Both the position numbers and the translations under genes were made by a program. Of a stretch of 64,000 bases of DNA, positions 1-8,521 are shown piece after piece; the stretch's first letter is position 1; every line of letters begins with the position of its first letter. Origin of the DNA: Arenibacter amylolyticus (GTDB lineage: Bacteria; Bacteroidota; Bacteroidia; Flavobacteriales; Flavobacteriaceae); assembly GCF_002150785.1 (NCBI RefSeq), contig NZ_MTAZ01000011.1:16427-80426 (forward strand). The letters run 5' to 3'. The notes under the pieces are model-generated. The model did not search any database. It saw only the letters and a list, made by a program, of their open reading frames with translations, and was not told the DNA's origin.

Positions 1-87
1 TTTGGCAGTCACTTCCACATAAGGTGCATTTTCAGCACCGATTGAGAGGTCGCACAAGTAGCTTTTAATATCATGGTAAATTTTCAT
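1..87 (-). CDS. N-terminal fragment of an unrecognised protein
   Basis: An open frame of 29 codons begins with ATG at 87 and runs off the left edge of the window. The visible residues start MKIYHDIKSYLCDLSIG. I do not recognise the family from so little. It lies on the same strand as the P-type ATPase gene, with a 166-base gap that holds no ccoS-like small membrane gene, which is what usually follows fixI. It may therefore not belong to that operon. The start is a best guess because only the first residues are visible. Confidence 0.45.
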   Translation of the reverse strand, partial: MKIYHDIKSYLCDLSIGAENAPYVEVTAK

Positions 88-253
88 TTATAGGGAATAG
101 TCGCTCTCCATAGGCATAAAACAAATCTAAAATGGGATAATTCAGATGTGCTAGATTAGCGTAAAGTATACGTCCCCTAGTAGAGGTTGGCCAAAAATAA
201 ATGCAAAACTATTCTACAGTCCATACCCTGCTCAAAAGGGGGATGAAAATTGC

Positions 254-2632
254 CTACCGATCCAATTTTCTTCCCAATAAGTTAGTGGCAATAGTGGTAA
301 ATGCCACAATACTGATGGAGCTCAAAGGCATCAAGATAGCTGCAATAACAGGTTTTAACTGACCGGTAACCGCAAAATAAAGTCCTACTACATTATATAA
401 TAAGGAGAGCAGGAAGCTCAGTTTAATTATTTTAATAGCTTTCCTAGAGGCTAGGACGTATTGGTAGAGATGCTTAAAATGTTGGGCGTCCAGTATGCCG
501 TCGCATGCAGGGGAAAATACGTTGATATTCTCAGAAATGGCAATTCCCACATCGCTTTGTGCCAAGGCTCCAGCATCATTTAGGCCATCGCCCACCATTA
601 ATACCTTTTTGTTTTGATGCTGTAATTGATTGATGAACGCTAGTTTATTGTCCGGTTTTTGATTAAAGTGCATGGTAGTCCCCCTTGGTAAAAGTTTGCC
701 AAGAATGGCTCTTTCCCCATCGTTATCGCCAGATAGAATAGCCAATTCCATATCTGAAGACATCTCCTGGAACAGTTCACTTAGCCCCTCCCTATAGTGG
801 TTTTCAAAAATATAACGGCCTTTATACTCATCGTTAGAACTGATGTGTACTGTGGTTTGGTCCGTGGAAACTGGTTGGGAGTGACCTACAAAGGATGCAG
901 AACCCACTTTAATCTTGTTCTGCTGGGAAACCCCTACAATTCCATGGCCTAGCTGCTCCTCATATTCCGCTAAGGTAATTATGTCGTGATCTGCCAATAG
1001 TTTATATAGCTTTCTGCTTAAAGGGTGGTTAGAGGAACGCAAGGTGTTTTTTAACAGGGATTCCTCTTCCAAGCTTAAGTCCATTCCTTCGTAGTGTACT
1101 TCACTGTTGGCTGCGGTAGTGATGGTGCCTGTTTTATCGAATATGCCGGTATCTATCTGTGCTAGCTTCTCTATGGTTTTACTGTCTTTTAGGTAAAATT
1201 TATGTCGGCCAAATAAGCGCAGCATATTCCCTAAGGTAAAAGGCGCTGCCAAGGCAATGGCACAGGGGCAGGCAATAATAAGGACGGCAGTAAATACGTT
1301 TACCACCTTCCCTGGGTCTAAAAATAACCAGATGCCCGATGCTACAAATGCAATGGTCAGTACCGCAATGGTAAATCGCTTACCTATTCCATCTGTCATC
1401 GTTTTAAAACTACTGGAGGGGTCGTCCTTAAAAACAGCATTGCTCCAGAGTTGGGTGAGGTAGCTTTGCGATACAGATTTAACAGCTTCTACCTCAATGG
1501 CACTTGCCAATTGTTTTCCTCCGGCAAATACCTTGTCTCCAGATTTTTTCGGAACGGGCTGGGACTCGCCGGTAACAAAACTGTAATCAATTTTAGCCGC
1601 TTCACTCATCAGTATAGCATCAACAGGTATAATCTCCCCGTTGCGAATAAGGAGTCGGTCTCCCTTTTCCAGATCATAGATCTGTACGCTTTCTTCTTTG
1701 TTTTCCTTGTTGATTCTTGTAATTGCAATGGGGAAATAGGATTTATAGTCGCGCTCAAACGATAAATAAGAATAGGTTTTTTGCTGAAAGAACTTACCCA
1801 AGAGCAAGAAAAACACCAATCCCGTAAGGCTATCGAAAAATCCGGCACCCCAATCAAAAATAATCTCGGCGGTACTCCTAACAAACAATACTACAATACC
1901 TAAGGCTATGGGGACATCTAGATTTAGAAAGCGGGATCGTAACCCTTTGTAGGCCGCAATAAAGAAATCTTGAGCCGAGTAAAAAACTACGGGCAGGGAA
2001 AAAGCGAACATCAGCCATCTAAACACTATTTTAAACTGTTCTAACCAAAACTCCTCCACATCAAAATACTCTGGGAAGGATAGGAACATCACATTGCCAA
2101 AGGCAAAACCAGCAATACCCAATTTATAGATTAAGCTTCTGTCTTTGGTCTTTTTATTATTGTCAAAGTCTTTTAGGGATATATAGGGCTCATAGCCGAT
2201 CCGTGCTAAAAGGATGGCAATTTCTTTGAGGGAGGTCTTTTCGGAATTGTAGTTGATCCGAACGGTTTTCTCGGGGAAATCTACCTGTGAACTAGTGATT
2301 CCTGGCGATAATTTATTTAAATTCTCTAAAATCCAAATACAGGAACTACAATGGATATGTGGTATCTGCAGGCTTACAATCTGAAGGCCGTTGTCACTGA
2401 ACTCGATAAGTTTCTCCTGGATTTTCTCGGTTTCCAGAAAATCGAACTTGCCTTCAATCTCTGGAGGTGTACTACCCGCAGCAGCTTGCAGGTCGTAATA
2501 ATAGGTAAGCTCGTTGCTGGAAAATATCTCATAGACCGTTTTACAGCCCGAGCAGCAGAAGCTTTTATCCTCAAAATTTACGGTTGTCTTCTCACAAAGA
2601 TCGCCACAATGGAAACAAGTGGATTTGTCCAT
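254..2632 (-). CDS. fixI: Heavy-metal P-type ATPase of the FixI/CcoI type
   Basis: This is an inner-membrane P1B-type ATPase, probably exporting copper for assembly of the cbb3-type cytochrome oxidase. The 792 residues begin with a Cys-rich metal-binding domain (CxxC at 6-9, CCSGC at 26-30), followed by an HMA-like domain with HCSSC at 94-98. The TGES actuator loop is at 354-357, the CPC membrane metal site at 455-457, and the phosphorylation motif DKTGT at 499-503. An HP motif and GDGLND follow. The N-terminal Cys-rich domain is what separates FixI/CcoI from ordinary CopA. It diverges from a Crp/Fnr-type regulator, a common arrangement for cbb3 genes, and a TGA-N6-TCA palindrome lies 57 bases upstream. 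The oxidase genes themselves are not in the window. The family is certain; the oxidase role is inferred. Confidence 0.93.
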   Translation of the reverse strand: MDKSTCFHCGDLCEKTTVNFEDKSFCCSGCKTVYEIFSSNELTYYYDLQAAAGSTPPEIEGKFDFLETEKIQEKLIEFSDNGLQIVSLQIPHIHCSSCIWILENLNKLSPGITSSQVDFPEKTVRINYNSEKTSLKEIAILLARIGYEPYISLKDFDNNKKTKDRSLIYKLGIAGFAFGNVMFLSFPEYFDVEEFWLEQFKIVFRWLMFAFSLPVVFYSAQDFFIAAYKGLRSRFLNLDVPIALGIVVLFVRSTAEIIFDWGAGFFDSLTGLVFFLLLGKFFQQKTYSYLSFERDYKSYFPIAITRINKENKEESVQIYDLEKGDRLLIRNGEIIPVDAILMSEAAKIDYSFVTGESQPVPKKSGDKVFAGGKQLASAIEVEAVKSVSQSYLTQLWSNAVFKDDPSSSFKTMTDGIGKRFTIAVLTIAFVASGIWLFLDPGKVVNVFTAVLIIACPCAIALAAPFTLGNMLRLFGRHKFYLKDSKTIEKLAQIDTGIFDKTGTITTAANSEVHYEGMDLSLEEESLLKNTLRSSNHPLSRKLYKLLADHDIITLAEYEEQLGHGIVGVSQQNKIKVGSASFVGHSQPVSTDQTTVHISSNDEYKGRYIFENHYREGLSELFQEMSSDMELAILSGDNDGERAILGKLLPRGTTMHFNQKPDNKLAFINQLQHQNKKVLMVGDGLNDAGALAQSDVGIAISENINVFSPACDGILDAQHFKHLYQYVLASRKAIKIIKLSFLLSLLYNVVGLYFAVTGQLKPVIAAILMPLSSISIVAFTTIATNLLGRKLDR

Positions 2633-2688
2633 ATCTAGTTAACTTTAAACACATCTGCAAAGTTGGTTGCCAAGTCTGGGTATAAACA

Positions 2689-2700
2689 TGACAATTGTCA
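2689..2700. promoter_or_regulatory. FNR/CRP-type operator between fixI and the regulator gene
   Basis: TGACAATTGTCA is a perfect 12-base palindrome with the TGA-N6-TCA spacing used by Crp/Fnr proteins. It lies 57 bases upstream of fixI and 51 bases upstream of the divergent Fnr-type gene, so one dimer could act on both. Binding is inferred from the match and the position. Confidence 0.65.
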
Positions 2701-2750
2701 GTTTACCGAATTTTTATAGTGTTTAATTTTGCCCTGTCCAGTAAAACCAA

Positions 2751-3443
2751 GTGTATATGAGCAGATGTGAAAATTGTATAATTCGTCAATTTAATTCCTT
2801 ACGAGCAATGACTAAGGAAGAGTTAAAAAAGGTCTCGGATACCAAAACCACCAAGATACTTAGGAAAGGGGAGATTATCTTTGATGAGGGAGAAAAGCTG
2901 AATGGCGTTTATTGTGTTCGTGGCGGGGTTTCCAAACTCTCCAAATTAAGTCCCAACGGAAAGGACCAAATTGTAAAGTTGGCTACTAAAGGGTCGGTAT
3001 TGGGACAGCGCTCCGTGATTGCAGAGGAATCATCTAACCTTAAAGCTACGGCCGTAAATGATATGGAAGTCTGTTTTATTCCCAAAGATGCTATTGTAGA
3101 TACCCTAAACCGAAATCCCAATTTTGCAGTGGAGGTACTGCGTCATATGGCGCACGATTTAAAGGAGGCCGATGATGTTATTGTAAATATGTCCCAGAAA
3201 ACAGTTAAACAAAGGGTTGCCGAAGCCTTTATCTACCTAGAGGATAATTTTGGGGTGGATGATCAAGGGTATTTGCTTCTTACCCTTACTAGGGAAGATA
3301 TTGCCAATGTAGTAGGAACGGCCACCGAATCTGCTATCAGGATCATATCCGAATTTAAGAAGTTGGGGCTCATTAAAGCTTCCGGTAAAAAAATTGCGAT
3401 TGCCAACGCCAAAGGACTTGCCGATATGGCCGTGGGCATGTAA
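2751..3443 (+). CDS. Crp/Fnr-family transcriptional regulator
   Basis: A 230-residue cytoplasmic DNA-binding protein. Residues about 20-140 form a cyclic-nucleotide-binding-type beta-roll (GEIIFDEGEKLNGVYCVRGG). Residues about 150-225 form a winged helix with the recognition-helix signature LTREDIANVVGTATESAIR. The N-terminus has a Cys pair (CENC) that could help hold an Fe-S cluster as in Fnr, but I cannot assign all four ligands. A start at 2757 (MSRCENC) is also possible. Its position opposite fixI and the palindrome in the shared promoter argue for an oxygen- or redox-responsive regulator controlling both genes. A sensor of another signal cannot be excluded. Confidence 0.9.
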   Translation: MYMSRCENCIIRQFNSLRAMTKEELKKVSDTKTTKILRKGEIIFDEGEKLNGVYCVRGGVSKLSKLSPNGKDQIVKLATKGSVLGQRSVIAEESSNLKATAVNDMEVCFIPKDAIVDTLNRNPNFAVEVLRHMAHDLKEADDVIVNMSQKTVKQRVAEAFIYLEDNFGVDDQGYLLLTLTREDIANVVGTATESAIRIISEFKKLGLIKASGKKIAIANAKGLADMAVGM

Positions 3444-3589
3444 ACAGTTCTCCTATTGCTAAGGATACAGTTATTCATTGGAAATATGGCCATAACCTTT
3501 TGTGTGATCATTTATTCTTGAAACGCAAAATTGGCAAGGCAGGTTAAAGGTATACAGCCCTGATTGTATCTCCATACTCCCTAGGAATA

Positions 3590-3601
3590 TGACATAAATC
3601 A
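3590..3601. promoter_or_regulatory. FNR/CRP-type operator upstream of the universal stress gene
   Basis: TGACATAAATCA has the same TGA-N6-TCA layout as the site at 2689 and lies 78 bases before the universal stress protein start. The match is imperfect in the fourth base pair. Regulation by the neighbouring Crp/Fnr protein is inferred. Confidence 0.5.
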
Positions 3602-3679
3602 TAGATTCAGCCAAGTGCTACCCTTAATTTTACCACCGAGTAAATGGCCCGATCAATGAACATTTAAAAATATAAAAGC

Positions 3680-4597
3680 TTGAAAAAGATATTGTTGCCA
3701 ACAGATTTTTCGGAGAATTCCTGGAATGCTGCCAAGTATGCCATCTCGCTATATAAGGACGAAGCATGTATATTTTATGTGCTTAACACCTATACCCCAA
3801 CCATTGCGCATAGCAGATTTATGGCTGCCTCGGTTACGGGGAAGGCCTGTGAGGATATGGAAAAATGTAACTCGGAGAAGGGACTAGCACACTTTTTGGA
3901 GCGAATGAAAAAAGAGAGCTCCAATCCCAAGCATAGGTTGGTGCCCATTTCCTCTTTTGGTTTATTGGTAAACGAGGTAAAGAATATTATCGCAGCCAAA
4001 GAAATAGATTTGGTAGTTACGGGCACTAAAGGAGCTTCAGGTTTAGAGGAGGTTTTTATGGGAAGCAATACCGTGCGAATGATTAAAGCCATAAAAAACT
4101 GTCCTGTTCTGGCAATCCCTCAGCATTTTAGTTTTAAAACTCCTTCCGAAATTGCCTTCGCTACGGATTTTAACAGATTCTATACCAGTTCGGAGCTACA
4201 GCCCCTAATAGAAATGGCACACTCCTTTAAAGCGGCCATTAGAATTGTTCACGTTCAATACCAAATAAAATCCTTGTCGGAAGTGCAGCAATTTAACCTC
4301 AATATGTTACGGAAATATTTTAGGGGAGTGGAGTATTACGTGCATACGGTTTCGGAATTGAATTCTGTATCCAAGACCTTGGAGGTTTTTACCAGTGAAT
4401 TGGGCATCCATTTATTGGCCATGCTAAATTACCCCCATAGCCATATGGATGAGGTGACCCGTGAGCCGGTAGTAAAAAGAATGGTTTTTCATACCCAAAT
4501 TCCGCTTTTGGTTATCCCAGAATTGGGCATGGGAGCCCCATCGCATAGATCAGCGGAAAATCAACAATCTCTTCCTAAATCCCCTATGAATCCATAG
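3680..4597 (+). CDS. Tandem universal stress protein (UspA domains)
   Basis: A 305-residue cytoplasmic protein with two UspA folds, roughly 1-150 and 155-290. The first opens with MKKILLPTDFSENSWNAAKY and contains the typical VVTGTKGASGLEEVFMGSNT stretch, with the G-x2-G-x9-G(S/T) nucleotide-binding pattern. The second domain is more diverged and lacks a clear copy. The start is a TTG at 3680; no earlier in-frame start fits the domain. The gene follows the Fnr-type regulator and has a candidate Fnr site upstream, in line with the frequent placement of such proteins in anaerobic regulons. Its 3' end overlaps the convergent small membrane gene by 14 bases. Confidence 0.88.
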   Translation: MKKILLPTDFSENSWNAAKYAISLYKDEACIFYVLNTYTPTIAHSRFMAASVTGKACEDMEKCNSEKGLAHFLERMKKESSNPKHRLVPISSFGLLVNEVKNIIAAKEIDLVVTGTKGASGLEEVFMGSNTVRMIKAIKNCPVLAIPQHFSFKTPSEIAFATDFNRFYTSSELQPLIEMAHSFKAAIRIVHVQYQIKSLSEVQQFNLNMLRKYFRGVEYYVHTVSELNSVSKTLEVFTSELGIHLLAMLNYPHSHMDEVTREPVVKRMVFHTQIPLLVIPELGMGAPSHRSAENQQSLPKSPMNP

Positions 4598-4802
4598 GGT
4601 GATCTTCATAAAAGTCGTCAAACGTTTTTTGGGTGCTATAGGGGTCTGTTAATACCCTGTAGACCATATATACTACCATAATCTGCCCCACTACCGTACC
4701 GTAAAAGACCCAGTTAAAGGGGAGGTTTAGGCCAGACATGATGGCCAAGCTGACCAACACCAAAGTGGTTGCCCAAACCCAAAATAGTGCCGTGGTTTTC
4801 AT
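4584..4802 (-). CDS. Small two-helix membrane protein
   Basis: This is a 72-residue protein with two hydrophobic segments, about 5-22 and 30-50, and an acidic C-terminal tail (DDFYEDHPMD). It is convergent with the universal stress gene and overlaps its last 14 bases. The pattern of two membrane helices, short basic loop and acidic tail is that of a genuine small inner-membrane protein and not of a shadow frame. I do not recognise a named family, and the function is unknown. Confidence 0.65.
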   Translation of the reverse strand: MKTTALFWVWATTLVLVSLAIMSGLNLPFNWVFYGTVVGQIMVVYMVYRVLTDPYSTQKTFDDFYEDHPMDS

Positions 4803-5098
4803 TTTTATTATTAATTTACGGAAAACATAACTACCTCCCTGTTAAGAGAGTAATAAAATAAAATTGTAAATTGCTGTAAGTTAATATTGTAATTAATTGA
4901 TTTATTTGGCTTACTTGTAGCTTATAGATAGGTTGTTTTTGTAAGAGAAGGAGCCAATTAGTTAGCAATTACAGCATTTGACTGGCTTATCGCCAAAGAG
5001 ATCCTTCCTTAAGGTAACACCTAGGGGGTATTGGTCTACCATGCCTACGAACGGTGTTTTAGGGTTGCCTATAATTATTAATAAATACCAACTTACCT

Positions 5099-5788
5099 AT
5101 GAAAAATAGCTATTCTGTAGCCCCCAGCATTTTGGTTGCAACGGATTGTATTGTCTTTGGTTTTGACAAAGGGGTGCTAAAGCTTCTGGTTTTTAAAAGA
5201 AGAGTAGAGCCATTTAAGGATCAATGGTCGTTAATTGGGAGTTTTGTGAAGGAAGATGAGAGTGTAACTGAAGCAGGAAGGCGGGTATTGTACCAGTTTA
5301 CCGGTTTGGAAGATGTTTTTCAGGAAAAACTTAGGGTGTACAGTGATGTAAATCGCGATCCGGGAGCCAGATGCATTTCTATAGCTCAGTATGCCTTAAT
5401 CCGGATAAATGATTATGATAAGGGGCAGGTAGAAAAACACGGAGCCAAATGGTTTGCGATGGATCAATTACCGGATATGGTGCTAGATCACCAGGAAATG
5501 ATTGCCGACGCCCTGGAAGGGCTAAGGCGTAAAGCGGCCCAAAAGCCCATTGGTTTTGAGTTGCTGCCTAAAAAGTTTACCCTCCCTAGACTTCAGGCTT
5601 TATACGAATCCATATACCAAAGAAAAATGGATGATCGGAATTTTAGGAAAAAAGTAATGTCCTTAGATCTGTTAATTAAGTTGGATGAGAAAGACAAGTC
5701 TACCTCCAGGAAAGGTGCCTTTCTTTACAAGTTTGATTATGATAAGTATAAGAAGTTGGAGAAATCGGGCTTTAATTTTGTGTTATAG
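5099..5788 (+). CDS. NUDIX-type transcriptional regulator (NrtR/AraR-like)
   Basis: A 229-residue protein with an N-terminal NUDIX fold (about 10-140) and a C-terminal winged-helix domain (about 155-225, LPRLQALYESIYQRKMDDRNF and onward). The NUDIX box region GSFVKEDESVTEAG is followed by RRVLYQ where an active enzyme has REUxEE, so the metal-binding glutamates are missing. Families with this pattern act as ligand-sensing repressors, for example Bacteroidetes NUDIX regulators of sugar use and NrtR of NAD synthesis. The effector cannot be told here, and no sugar operon is adjacent. The start fits the family (MKNSYSVAPSILVATDCIVF). Confidence 0.82.
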   Translation: MKNSYSVAPSILVATDCIVFGFDKGVLKLLVFKRRVEPFKDQWSLIGSFVKEDESVTEAGRRVLYQFTGLEDVFQEKLRVYSDVNRDPGARCISIAQYALIRINDYDKGQVEKHGAKWFAMDQLPDMVLDHQEMIADALEGLRRKAAQKPIGFELLPKKFTLPRLQALYESIYQRKMDDRNFRKKVMSLDLLIKLDEKDKSTSRKGAFLYKFDYDKYKKLEKSGFNFVL

Positions 5789-5860
5789 TCCAAGAAGGGC
5801 ATAGGAGCTTTGTGATAAAGAAATAACGGTAACAAAGAGTGTTTATAATAAAACCTTTGC

Positions 5861-5868
5861 TATATTTG
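5861..5868 (+). promoter_or_regulatory. Bacteroidetes -7 promoter element for a small RNA
   Basis: TATATTTG matches the Bacteroidetes sigma-A -7 consensus TAnnTTTG. It sits a few bases before a structured stretch that ends in a strong intrinsic terminator. The predicted transcription start is near 5873-5876. Confidence 0.55.
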
Positions 5869-5873
5869 CCTTG

Positions 5874-5989
5874 TTGTGTTGTGTCCCAGTGAAAATTGGG
5901 ACGTAGGTTGAAATTGTTGAACGATGCCGGGTGTAGTTCCGGTACAACAATAACCGATGAAAGGCTTTCCATTTTGGAGGGCTTTTTTT
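5874..5989 (+). ncRNA. Putative structured small RNA or 5' leader
   Basis: About 115 bases lie between a -7 element and an intrinsic terminator and contain no plausible reading frame. Hairpin 1 pairs GTCCCA (5883-5888) with TGGGAC (5897-5902). Hairpin 2 pairs ATTGTTG (5913-5919) with CAACAAT (5945-5951), and inside it CCGG pairs with CCGG (5927-5930 with 5939-5942). A third stem is the terminator. The RNA could be free-standing or an attenuator leader of homogentisate dioxygenase, whose start is 122 bases past the terminator. Flavobacteria have orphan RNA families of this size, but I cannot confirm membership. Confidence 0.55.
5959..5989 (+). terminator. Intrinsic terminator of the small RNA
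   Basis: AAAGGCTTTCC (5960-5970) pairs along 11 positions, allowing G-U pairs, with GGAGGGCTTTT (5976-5986) across a 5-base loop. A run of seven T follows from 5983. Confidence 0.8.
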
Positions 5990-6110
5990 ATTTATAAACT
6001 GTTTTTACTCCTCTTGATTTAAACGGATTATATTTTTCGAAAGCTGTAAATTATTGTATTTTTAATACGGAATGCCTTAAATAGGTATTTATAAATATAA
6101 ACCTACAGCG

Positions 6111-7268
6111 ATGCCTTTATACCATAAGCTTGGGAAGATACCCCAGAAAAGACACACCATATTTAAGAAACCCGATGGTAGCCTACACTACGAGCAACTT
6201 TTTGGGACCATTGGTTTTGATGGGATGTCGTCCCTAATGTATCATTTACACCGTCCTACCATGGTAAAGGAAGTGGGAAAAACCTTGGATATTTCACCGG
6301 TTGCCGCGGTAGACCACAATATTAAATCGCGATTGTTAAAAGGTTTTGAACTGAGGTCCGTGGCCGATTTTCTAGATAGTAGAAAGGTGGTATTGTTCAA
6401 TTCGGATGTGCATATAGCATTGGCTGCACCCAAAAAATCCATGACGGATTATTTTTATAAAAATGCGGATGCGGATGAATTGTTGTTTGTTCACAAGGGG
6501 AAGGGTACCTTAAAAACGATGCTGGGGGAGATTAATTTTGAATATGGGGATTACTTGTTAATTCCACGAGGGATGATTTATCAACTACATTTCGAGTCTG
6601 AGGATAATAGGCTATTCATCACAGAATCTTACCATCCAATTTATACTCCCAAACGATACCGGAACTGGTTTGGCCAGCATTTGGAGCATTCGCCTTTTTG
6701 TGAGCGCGACTTTAAGTTGCCTGATAATTTGCAGACGCACGATGAACAAGGGGATTTCCTGATAAAGGTGAAAAAGCAAGGCCAATTGCATCATTTGGTA
6801 TATGCATCACACCCCTTTGATGTAGTAGGCTGGGATGGGTACAACTATCCCTACGGTTTTTCCATCCATAATTTTGAACCCATTACAGGGCGGGTACATC
6901 AACCGCCACCGGTACATCAAACATTTGAGACTTCGGCTTTTGTGGTCTGTTCATTTGTGCCTAGGTTGTACGATTATCACCCGCAATCCATTCCAGCACC
7001 CTACAATCATTCTAACATAGATTCTGATGAGGTTTTGTATTATGTGGATGGTGACTTTATGAGTAGAAAAAGTATAGATAAAGGATATATTTCCTTGCAT
7101 CCAGCGGGTATTCCCCATGGGCCGCATCCAGGAACCTATGAGGCTAGTATAGGAAAATCCAAGACCGAAGAGTTGGCGGTTATGGTAGATACGTTTAAAC
7201 CTTTGCAGCTTACTCAGGCTGCGTTGGATTTGGATGATGGGGTCTATTACCAATCTTGGTTGGAATAG
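6111..7268 (+). CDS. hmgA: Homogentisate 1,2-dioxygenase
   Basis: This non-haem Fe(II) ring-cleaving dioxygenase of tyrosine and phenylalanine breakdown converts homogentisate to maleylacetoacetate in the cytoplasm. At 385 residues it is shorter than the ~430-residue proteobacterial enzymes, as is usual in Bacteroidetes. The C-terminal cupin carries the expected signature: NHSNIDSDEVLYYVDGDF supplies the His and Glu iron ligands, and HPAGIPHGPHPG supplies the second His and the substrate pocket. The VHQPPPVHQTFE stretch is also typical. It is not followed by fumarylacetoacetase; its neighbour is the convergent hut set. Both are amino-acid catabolism genes but probably form separate transcripts. 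Confidence 0.9.
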   Translation: MPLYHKLGKIPQKRHTIFKKPDGSLHYEQLFGTIGFDGMSSLMYHLHRPTMVKEVGKTLDISPVAAVDHNIKSRLLKGFELRSVADFLDSRKVVLFNSDVHIALAAPKKSMTDYFYKNADADELLFVHKGKGTLKTMLGEINFEYGDYLLIPRGMIYQLHFESEDNRLFITESYHPIYTPKRYRNWFGQHLEHSPFCERDFKLPDNLQTHDEQGDFLIKVKKQGQLHHLVYASHPFDVVGWDGYNYPYGFSIHNFEPITGRVHQPPPVHQTFETSAFVVCSFVPRLYDYHPQSIPAPYNHSNIDSDEVLYYVDGDFMSRKSIDKGYISLHPAGIPHGPHPGTYEASIGKSKTEELAVMVDTFKPLQLTQAALDLDDGVYYQSWLE

Positions 7269-7284
7269 GGAAGTAGCTGGCTGT

Positions 7285-8250
7285 TTATTGGTGTATTACA
7301 AAATGTATTAGGGAGGCAGCTAGCTTTGCCGTTTGATGGTCTATATCGTAGGTGGGGTTCATTTCTGCAATGTCCATACTTATTAATTTGTCAGAATCCT
7401 TAATGATTTCCAAACATTCCAACACTATTTCCGGGGAAAATCCCATGGGAGAGGCGGCACTGACCCCAGGGGCATAGGCAGAGGAAAAGCCGTCTAAATC
7501 TATGGTTAGGTATAGGTAATCTACCTCCTTTATAAAACGTTCTAACTTTATTTTAAGGTTGGCGAGATGGTGGAGGTTGAATTTTTTATTTTGTAGGACG
7601 GTAACGTTGAGGTTTTTGGCGGTGTTGAATAGGGTTTCGTTATTGGCATCCTCTCGGATACCTAGGCACATATACTTAAATTTTTTATTCTCCGTTTTTT
7701 GATCCTGTGCAATCTGATAAAAAGGTGTTCCAGAATTGTTCCCATGGCTATTGGAGCGTAAATCGAAATGCGCATCAAAATTGATGATACCAATGGTTCT
7801 GCTTTTGTCATGGGTAGCAAGGTGTCTCTTTATTCCCTGGAAATGTCCATAGGCAATATCGTGTCCGCCGCCAATTAGAATAGGAAAGGTGTTTAATTCT
7901 AGTAATCGTGAAACACCTGATGCCAGTGATTTCTGTGCTTCTTCCATATTGGAATTGATACATGGGATGGTTCCCGCATCCAAAAGGGAGGTATCCCCAC
8001 CTAAATGGTTTGGCATTTTTGCCAGTTGTTTTCTAATGGCTTCTGGACCGTCTACGGCCCCTGGTCTCCCTAGATTTCTTTTTACCCCCTCATCACAAGC
8101 ATATCCTAATAGCGCAAAGGCCATATCGGTATAGGGAGCAAGATTGGTTTCTTCCAAATTAATAGGGCGTATCTTTTCATGAAGATATTCCTGGTTTGCC
8201 GAGCTCCTTCCGGTCCAGTGATCGGGGTTTGAGGGGAGGTAGTTTTTCAT
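7285..8250 (-). CDS. hutG: Formimidoylglutamase (arginase/ureohydrolase family)
   Basis: It hydrolyses N-formimidoyl-L-glutamate to glutamate and formamide, the last step of one form of histidine degradation. The 321 residues show the ureohydrolase two-manganese motifs: GGGHD, NFDAHFD and DLDGF. Arginase or agmatinase would look similar, but the position after hutU, hutI and hutH makes formimidoylglutamase the best call. It is separated from hutU by 271 bases containing a paired hairpin repeat, so it may be only partly co-transcribed with the other three. Confidence 0.85.
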   Translation of the reverse strand: MKNYLPSNPDHWTGRSSANQEYLHEKIRPINLEETNLAPYTDMAFALLGYACDEGVKRNLGRPGAVDGPEAIRKQLAKMPNHLGGDTSLLDAGTIPCINSNMEEAQKSLASGVSRLLELNTFPILIGGGHDIAYGHFQGIKRHLATHDKSRTIGIINFDAHFDLRSNSHGNNSGTPFYQIAQDQKTENKKFKYMCLGIREDANNETLFNTAKNLNVTVLQNKKFNLHHLANLKIKLERFIKEVDYLYLTIDLDGFSSAYAPGVSAASPMGFSPEIVLECLEIIKDSDKLISMDIAEMNPTYDIDHQTAKLAASLIHFVIHQ

Positions 8251-8422
8251 TGAAATGTTAGGTGTTGCTGTTGGGGTAATTTAGGATTGATGAGATAATA
8301 ACAGGAGTTCAATATAATCAATATTTTCTTGTAGCTATAATCACAATGTCCATATTTAAGGGGGTATGAATTACCTTCTTTAATCAAACAAGAGGTTATG
8401 ATTATTTATCTATGTCTAAGGG

Positions 8423-8477
8423 TTTGGCTAAAGCCAAAACGCCCAATTTCCTTCTATCCACTAGCTGAAGCTAGTGG
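8423..8477. repeat. REP-like pair of hairpins between hutU and hutG
   Basis: Two strong stem-loops lie 19 bases apart. TTTGGC (8423-8428) pairs with GCCAAA (8433-8438) around TAAA. CCACTAGC (8458-8465) pairs with GCTAGTGG (8470-8477) around TGAA. The layout of two different hairpins followed by CAATTCAT resembles dispersed REP-type intergenic repeats I know from flavobacterial genomes. No second copy is seen in this window. The hairpins could also reduce transcription into hutG. Confidence 0.5.
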
Positions 8478-8521
8478 CAATTCATATTTTACCCTCGGAA
8501 CCATTCTTCAAAATTTATAAA

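Noticed and set aside
88..253. A possible ccoS gene after fixI
   Set aside because: ccoS commonly follows fixI, but translation of this gap on the minus strand gives no short membrane protein with the CcoS pattern.
5772..5972. 66-codon minus-strand frame covering the small-RNA region
   Set aside because: It overlaps the structured plus-strand element and the end of the NUDIX gene, and its composition is not protein-like.
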